Source: Alopecurus myosuroides | Taxonomy: Eukaryota; Streptophyta; Magnoliopsida; Poales; Poaceae | Direction: 5' to 3' | Length of the DNA: 64,000 nucleotides | NCBI GenBank assembly: GCA_028641055.1 | Contig: CM054058.1 | Location: 241,786,187 to 241,850,186 of the forward strand | Part shown: positions 57,311 to 64,000 of the stretch, piece after piece | Position numbering within the stretch: the stretch's first letter is position 1 | Layout of the letters: each line of letters opens with the position of its first letter | Program-made: the position numbers and the translations under genes | The notes under the pieces: generated by a model | What the model was told of the DNA's origin: nothing | The model's database searches: none | Seen by the model: the letters and a program-made list of their open reading frames with translations, nothing else

Positions 57311-59667
57311 TGTGACGCCCCGGGATCGGGCACTATGCAGATTTCAGCATTTCCGCCAAAATCCACATAATAACCGATTCCGGGTTGCCACTTGTGATAA
57401 CATTACAACAGTTCACGAATGATCCACAACAACAACAGAGGAGGTATATACAAGACGACTCAAACGAGTCAAGGATACAACTGATACAATACAAAGATCC
57501 AAATAACAGCGGAAGAAACAACATAGTTTCCGACTACGGACAAGATACAAATTGGACTAAGAGTCCTGAAGATAACCGATGGCGTCCAATCCCTGCCCAG
57601 GCCAAGCCGGAGGGATTCCCAAGCTAACGTCGTCAGACTTCAAACCTGTTGACTGCAATGTGGAATATGCAGCCACGAAATGGATTCGTGGGTCAGTACT
57701 ATTAAGTACTGGCAAGTGGATAAACCATACTCACAAGATACCAGCGTAACCAATCATCACAAGATACAAATACTTTGGGTAGAACGGAAGGAATGGATTA
57801 TTGCAAAGAAGCGGCAGCGGGCTGCACTAACTAACTACAGAGACACGCTACAACTTCCGTCTATTAGAGAGGGATAAGAGAGCACGACAAAACCAACTAT
57901 AACTACTCACCAAACAATACCCATCCAGCGTTACCCCCTACTAAGGAAGCAACCCAAGGAAAACTCACACTGTTGATTAAGGTGACATTCATTTTTATGG
58001 TGAAGGTAATACTATATTACTAGTCAAGTTATTATCATTAGGTGTAAGTTGTCTGAGTACTTGTTAGCCAGCACTTTCACCAAGTCGTCACATAACCGCG
58101 GACAACACGGCTTCTCGAGAAGATTCATCCCTGCAGGGTGCGCTACAGTACCCATACACACTCAAGCCACCAACTAAAACTCAGGTTGGCTCGACACGAC
58201 CCAAACCGTCTCTACAACCCATCCTCGGAGCCACGGAGCTATAAGGTCCCGGCCAGTCCGACCTAACCTAAGCGCAAGGGTGAAAACCACACCCCCCGGC
58301 ACCACAGGCCTCGCCCTATATGCATCATCATCATCATCAACAGTAACCATGGGGGGCCCACCCATTCATGCGTATGAGCAAATGGAACACCCGAACTAAG
58401 TGTGGCTCTTCGTACAAGCTGCAAATCAGGTCTAAGTCGAGGGGGGTCCCATACTACCTCCCGGATGCGGTTAGCGCGCTCATCATGGATCAATGGACAA
58501 GACCCTTTTCCTAGTTTCGACACTAGCAGGCTCCAAAACCACGCCGGGCCTCCTGCCGGTGCCTTATCATCAAATTATTATTACCCCAAACATTAACATG
58601 TTGTTGATTAAATTGAAACCCAACTATCAAACTAAACAGGTGATAGGACAAAGGACAACAGGATTCGAGCGCAAACAAATCTAAGCATTCAACTACGACA
58701 CGAGGGCCAACAAGGTAAACAAACAACAGTTAATAGGAAGGGGAAGGAAGGCTATATCATGGCTGCAAGGTAAACATATGATAGGATCGAGACACAAGCA
58801 TCGAATCATAAGGCTAGCATAAGGACAACGGAAAGAATCAGTAACAAGTGATGAAAGACACCCATTAGTTAGCAAGTGAGTATACTTGCCTGAGATCCAG
58901 CAAGTAGAGGTACATCCGCAGAACTTGTCGTTGCTCACATCATTTCAACGTCCTATCCGCGAAGAAGCAACGAACTAGAACAAACACCGGATGCAACAAT
59001 TACTACTACGGCAAAAGATCCAGCATGATCCTATTTTATATGCGTGACAAGTTAAAGGGTGCATCAAAATAGATACAAGACATGATGAAACATTTTAAAT
59101 GGGCCCAAATGCAAAGATAAGGTTGCATTTGGAAAATCCCAGGTGCATGCATAGTTATTTAAGTGAATTACAAGCAAACATTAGGTTGAAGTGATTAAAT
59201 GGCATGGTGGATGATGAAAACAGAATGTATACAACATTAGCTTCAATGTGATATCTCATTTGCCAAATTTGGAATTTTAAATATTTAATTATGAATTTTT
59301 GCAATTTAAAAGGTTTAATTAAATTATTGAATTATTGCACCATTTTTAATTAGGAAAACAGTAAAAAAATTGTATATTTGAAAAGTACAGAGAATTTTGA
59401 TTGGAAAACATATTTTATATGTTGAATTTGGGTTTGAAATGAGCAAGTAATTAAATTGGCAGTTTTAAATGTATTAAACAAAGAATTATTGTTTTCAACA
59501 ATTTACATTATTCAAAACAGAAAACAAAGTTTATATTTGGAAAGTTTATTTAATTCTGCATGGAAAATATGTTTTACTTTGTGAAATTGGAGTTAGGGTT
59601 TGAAAGTTATGAATTGAAACATTCTGCAAAAGAAAAAAAAATAAAGAGCATTTATTTGTGATTACTA

Positions 59668-59721
59668 GGAATTGAACTTGGGTCTTAAGTGTAGCAGACT
59701 AGGCTGTGAACCACTCGGCCA
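59668..59721 (-). other. tRNA-like module 1 of B2 3' LTR
   Basis: A-box TGGCCGAGTGG (59711-59721), a perfect consensus match and identical to the tRNA-Leu/Ser A-box; B-box-like AGTTCAATTCC (59668-59678, 9 of 11). Spacing is 32 nt. Acceptor and T stems do not pair fully. Confidence 0.7.
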
Positions 59722-59834
59722 ATGTGTTGCTAGTGATCTGATCTGCAACTGATACAAGAAGATATGGATTTAAAGATTTTGCAAAAGAATAAAACAAAAG
59801 ATGGGCAAACATGGGATTTTAATAGGCACTGCTG

Positions 59835-59889
59835 GGAATTGAACTCGGGATATGCTGTGTGGTGGAGGAGGGCGCTAGCCACTGGGCTA
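59835..59889 (-). other. tRNA-like module 2 of B2 3' LTR
   Basis: A-box TAGCCCAGTGG (59879-59889) matches consensus. B-box-like AGTTCAATTCC lies at 59835-59845. Spacing is 33 nt. Confidence 0.7.
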
Positions 59890-60028
59890 GTTCCGACTTG
59901 TGATGGAATATGACGTTGACAGTACCTGAACCAAGGAAGTGACAGTAACTGAATTTTACAAAGAAGCAGGTTCAGAGATTTGCGCCTGCGTGAAACAAAA
60001 AAGGGAGGCTTTTATTCCGCCGGAGTGG

Positions 60029-60082
60029 GGGATCGAACTCGGGTCACCCACGGAACGGATCGGACCAAGGACCAACAGGCTA
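60029..60082 (-). other. tRNA-like module 3 of B2 3' LTR
   Basis: A-box-like TAGCCTGTTGG (60072-60082) and B-box-like AGTTCGATCCC (60029-60039), 32 nt apart. This is the weakest A-box of the three. Confidence 0.55.
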
Positions 60083-61014
60083 GCTCACGGTTCTTGTACA
60101 TATCCCGACCTGAGTTAATAAGAGGTGGAAACAACGCGCTGCGTACTGACGAAACTGAAGACAGCGACCACAGCGACACGGGTGGCGACAACCTCCAGGC
60201 GACGATACCGCTCGATGGCAGCACTCAGAGCAAGAGAGAGGTAGCGGGAAGGGTCCCTAAGGACGGAGGCTCACCTTGAGGCAGGCTGGTGGCGGCCGGA
60301 GTTGGTTGGAGGCGGACCACAACGTTGAGAGAGCCGCGCAGACGACACACGACCAGAGGAGGAAGACGCCCATGTCGGCAACATCCTAGGCAGCTCTGGC
60401 TCCCGATCTTCAGCCTAGAGGAAGATGATGGAGAGGCGATTCCATTCCCTCAGCTAGCTTGGCTCTATGGCGAGCATGGTGACGGGCGTCGGAGAGAACC
60501 TCCGGTGTTCTTTTCTTGGTTCAGAAAAATTCAGAGATGGTAGCAGAGGAGAAAGTAGGAGGGTGTCGGCGGCTAGAGGGGAGAGGAGATAAGAGGGGAA
60601 GGCTAGGGTTAGGGTTCGGAGAGGAAGAGGGGTGGCTTTAAGGAGGGGAAAGGGAGCAGGTGGTGGTGGGGATCGATGGTGGACAGCGACATGTCCACCC
60701 ATCATGCGTGTTAGCTGTACGGAGAAGAAAGGAGAGGAGGTGGGCTGGGTTACAAGGGGAGGGATAGTGGGCTGGATGATGTTGGGCTTAAGGAGGAAAG
60801 GGAACAAAAGGTTTTCTCCCAGCCAAGAAAAAAAGATTTTTGGGAGTTTTCTCGATTGCTAGGAAGAATTTAGAGAATAAGAATTTTTTTAAAAAATTGC
60901 AATTCAATTATTTGGCAAGGTTTAAAAAAAAAGCATGTATGAGGATGTCATGATGATGCAGAAAAGAAAGAGCAAACACAACTAACTGGGGAAAAAAAAT
61001 CCCCGGGTGTTACA

Positions 61015-61511
61015 GACGACACCACTAAACAGGGATTGCGCCCTCGCAATCCGCTCCAACGCCAAGAGAGAGGGAAAAGTCGGACTATCGAGTCTTCATG
61101 CTTCAAGTTGATCTCCTCGACACCACTAAGAAACTTCTCGACACCACTAACAAGAGATTCTTGCTCCCGTCGATGACGATGTAGTTCCGTCGAGAAATCT
61201 TCCGAAAATCAAACCTATTAGGTTAAAAGGCTAAGAGAACGTCCAAACCACGTAGAATCCTAACACTTTGAAAGATAGATAAGGGAAGAGACTCCAAAAC
61301 AAATAAGGTAGGAGGAGAAATAGAATAGAGATAAGGAGAAAACAAGAATCCTATTGAGATGTTTCCAAAACAGGTTTTGCACAAATAGTTTTTGATACTC
61401 TAGAAACACGGCCGTTAGCGAGGTTATCCTATAGGCTTTGCGGACCCGTTGCTTCGATAACCATTCGTATCGCAACAACATTGGGAATCGGAACCATGCT
61501 CTGATACCATT
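61015..61511 (-). other. Element B2 interior, non-coding
   Basis: 497 bp with no credible gene. It begins on the minus strand with the primer site and ends with GCGAGGGCGCAATCCC just before the 3' LTR. No strong polypurine tract is visible. Confidence 0.75.
61498..61509 (-). promoter_or_regulatory. Element B2 primer-binding site (initiator tRNA-Met)
   Basis: TGGTATCAGAGC on the minus strand, two bases from the LTR end, the same as in element D. Confidence 0.92.
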
Positions 61512-64000
61512 TGTGACGCCCCGGGATCGGGCACTATGCAGATTTCAGCATTTCCGCCAAAATCCACATAATAACCGATTCCGGGTTGCCACTTGTGATA
61601 ACATTACAACAGTTCACAAATAATCCACAACAACAACAGAGGAGGTATATACAAGACGACTCAAACGAGTCAAGGATACAACTGATACAATACAAAGATC
61701 CAAATAACAGCGGAAGAAACAACATAGTGTCCGACTACGGACAAGATACAAATTGGACTAAGAGTCCTGAAGATAACCGATGGCGTCCAATCCCTGCCCA
61801 GGCCAAGCCGGAGGGATTCCCAAGCTAACGTCGTCAGACTTCAAACCTGTTGACTGCAGTGTGGAATATGCAGGCACGAAAAGGATTCGTGGGTCAGTAC
61901 TATTAAGTACTGGCAAGTGGATAAACCATACTCATAAGATACCAGCGTAACCAATCATCACAAGATACAAATACTTTGGGTAGAACGGAAGGAAGGGATT
62001 ATTGCAAAGAAGCGGCAGCGGGCTGCACTAACTAACTACAGAGACACGCTACAACTTCCGGCTATTAGAGAGGGATAAGAGAGCACGACAAAACCAACTA
62101 TAACTACTCACCAAACAATACCCATCCAGCGTTACCCCCTACTAAGGAAGCAACCCAAGGAAAACTCACACTGTTGATTAAGGTGACATTCATTTTTATG
62201 GTGAAGGTAATACTATATTACTAGTCAAGTTATTATCATTAGGTGTAAGTTGTCTGAGTACTTGTTACCAGCACTTTCACCAAGTCGTCACATAACCGCG
62301 GACAACACGGCTTCTCGAGAAGATTCATCCCTGCAGGGTGCGCTACAGTACCCGTACACACTCAAGCCACCAACTAAAACTCAGGTTGGCTCGACACGAC
62401 CCAAACCGTCTCTACAACCCATCCTCGGAGCCACGGAGCTATAAGGTCCCGGCCAGTCCGACCTAACCTAAGCGCAAGGGTGAAAACCACACCCCCCGGC
62501 ACCACAGGCCTCGCCCTATATGCATCATCATCATCATCAACAGTAACCATGGGGGGCCCACCCATTCATGCGTATGAGCAAATGGAACACCCGAACTAAG
62601 TGTGGCTCTTCAGACAAGCTGCAAATCAGGTCTAAGTCGAGGGGGGTCCCATACTACCTCCCGGATGCGGTTAGCGCGCTCATCATGGATCAATGGACAA
62701 GACCCTTTTCCTAGTTTCGACACTAGCAGGCTCCAAAACAACGTCGGGCCTCCTGCCGGTGCCTTATCATCAAATTATTATTACCCCAAACATTAACATG
62801 TTGTTGATTAAATTGAAACCCAACTATCAAACTAAACAGGTGATAGGACAAAGGACAACATGATTCGAGCGCAAATAAATCTAAGCATTCGACTACGACA
62901 CGAGGGCAACAAGGTAAACAAACAACAGTTAATAGGAAGGGGGAAGGAAGGCTATATCATGGCTGCAAGGTAAACATATGATAGGATCGAGACACAAGCA
63001 TCGAATCATAAGGCTAGCATAAGGACAACGGAAAGAATCGGTAACAAGTGATGAAAGACAACCATTAGGTAGCAAGTGAGTATACTTGCCTGAGATCCAG
63101 CAAGTAGAGGTACATCCGCAGAACTTGTCGTTGCTCACATCATCTCAACGTCCTATCCGCGAAGAAGCAACGAACTAGAACAAACACCGGATGCAACAAT
63201 TACTACTACGGCAAAATATCCAGCATGATCCTATTTTATATGCATGACAAGTTAAAGGGTGCATCAAAATAGATACAAGACATGATGAAACATTTTAAAT
63301 GGGCCCAAATGCAAAGATAAGGTTGCATTTGGAAAATCCCAGGTGCATGCATAGTTATTTAAGTGAATTACAAGCAAACATTAGGTTGAAGTGATTAAAT
63401 GGCATGGTGGATGATGAAAACAGAATGTATACTACATTAGCTTCAATGTGATATCTCATTTGCCAAATTTGGAATTTTAATTATTTAATTATGAATTTTT
63501 GCAATTTAAAAGGCATAATTAAATCATTGAATTATTGCACCATTTTTAATTAGGAAAAACATTAAACAAATTGTATATTTGAAAAGTACAGAGAATTTTG
63601 ATTGGAAAACATATTTTATATGTTGAATTTGGGTTTGAAATGAGCAAGTAATTAAATTGGCAATTTTAAATGTATTAAACAAAGAATTATTGTTTTCAGC
63701 AATTTACATTATTCAAAACAGAAAACAAAGTTTATATTTGGAAAGTTTATTTAATTCTGCATGGAAAACATGTTTTACTTTGTGAAATTGGAGTTAGGGT
63801 TTGAAAGTTATGAATTGAAACATTCTGCAAAAGAAAAAAAAAATAAAGAGCATTTATTTGTGATTACTAGGAATTGAACTTGGGTCTTAAGTGTAGCAGA
63901 CTAGGCTGTGAACCACTCGGCCAATGTGTTGCTAGTGATCTGTTCTGCAACTGATACAAGAAGATATGGATTTAAAGATTTTGCAAAAGAATAAAACAAA
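61512..64000 (-). repeat. Element B2 5' LTR (partial)
   Basis: Matches 57311-59800 closely, with about 1% substitutions by eye. It is cut by the window end inside the tRNA-like zone. Confidence 0.95.
63870..63923 (-). other. tRNA-like module 1 of B2 5' LTR
   Basis: The same module as 59668-59721: A-box TGGCCGAGTGG (63913-63923), B-box-like AGTTCAATTCC (63870-63880), 32 nt apart. Both boxes are unchanged between the two LTRs. Confidence 0.7.

Larger units (their letters stand above)
57311..61014 (-). repeat. Element B2 3' LTR
   Basis: Sense order on the minus strand: AT-rich start, leader with CCCTAACCCTAG (about 60602-60616), GC-rich zone, three tRNA-like modules (60082-59668), AT-rich ~160-bp repeats (about 59580-59250), then blocks shared with B1 and D. 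A CATCATCAT microsatellite lies at 58322. No gene is supported. Confidence 0.95.
57311..64000 (-). mobile_element. Element B2: giant-LTR, near-empty retrotransposon (runs off the window)
   Basis: A minus-strand element inserted in element A's reverse transcriptase. The 3' LTR is 57311-61014 (3704 bp), the interior 61015-61511 (497 bp), and the 5' LTR starts at 61512 and is cut at 64000. LTR sense termini are TGTAACACCCGGGG and GGGGCGTCACA. The near TSD copy is GCCGC (57306-57310); the other is outside. The interior has no complete gene, but near the 3' LTR it encodes GRNP, like the C-terminal end of chromovirus polyproteins (weak). The LTR carries three tRNA-like modules. Confidence 0.92.

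Noticed and set aside
58320..58340. CATCATCAT microsatellite (also at 62520)
   Set aside because: A short simple repeat shared by both B2 LTRs, with no special context.
25989..61014. B1 and B2 as two LTRs of one element
   Set aside because: They lie in opposite orientation, B1 has its own exact TSD CTTGG on both sides, and B2 has its own interior and second LTR.

Overview
This window is plant nuclear DNA from a large, repeat-rich grass genome, most likely Pooideae/Triticeae. Essentially every base belongs to a transposable element. I see no cellular protein gene, rRNA gene or functional tRNA gene. The evidence is Ty3/gypsy polyproteins of the Tat and Athila lineages, a 5'-truncated L1-type LINE, grass-type LTR termini and primer-binding sites, and multi-level nesting with readable target-site duplications (TSDs).

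Layout. (1) 2-2150: broken fragment of a Tat-lineage gypsy polyprotein (element G, + strand), split by a minus-strand LINE (567-1699, 11-bp TSD). (2) 2157-4086: non-coding repeat DNA with an ACCGGTAGTACC-rich tract and a 30-bp tandem array. (3) 4087-5827, 22607-25988 and 55534-57310: one old Tat element (A, minus strand) with decayed RNase H/integrase and a decayed intron-containing gene antisense to pol. (4) 5828-22606: element E (minus), non-autonomous, 1.41-kb LTRs, inserted in an exon of A's antisense gene (TSD GATGC). (5) 10577-20836: element F (plus), Athila-type, inserted in E (TSD CTTCC). (6) 25989-55533: solo LTR B1 (plus), inserted in A's integrase (TSD CTTGG) and itself split by elements C and D. 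(7) 28453-43758: element C (plus), a very young, structurally complete Tat element of 15.3 kb (TSD GACGT) carrying an intact eight-exon antisense gene. (8) 45326-55441: element D (minus), 4.6-4.7-kb LTRs around a 786-bp near-empty interior (TSD TGTTA). (9) 57311-64000+: element B2 (minus), 3.7-kb LTR, 497-bp interior and a second LTR cut by the window end; it sits in A's reverse transcriptase.

How the parts relate. A is the oldest layer. E and B elements landed in A, F in E, and C and D in B1. C could supply gag, protease, reverse transcriptase, dual RNase H and integrase. E, D and B2 carry only cis-acting sequences (LTRs, primer site) and would need proteins from elsewhere. D and B2 share an initiator-tRNA-Met primer site and a trace of chromovirus (Tekay/Del-like) pol ends.

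Most notable: (i) the antisense gene of C, whose eight exons join in phase through seven GT-AG introns into 1394 codons; (ii) tRNA-like A-box/B-box modules on the sense strand inside the long LTRs of B1, B2 and D, always with 32-33 nt between boxes; (iii) the giant-LTR, near-empty architecture of B2 and D with a shared ~160-bp degenerate tandem array.
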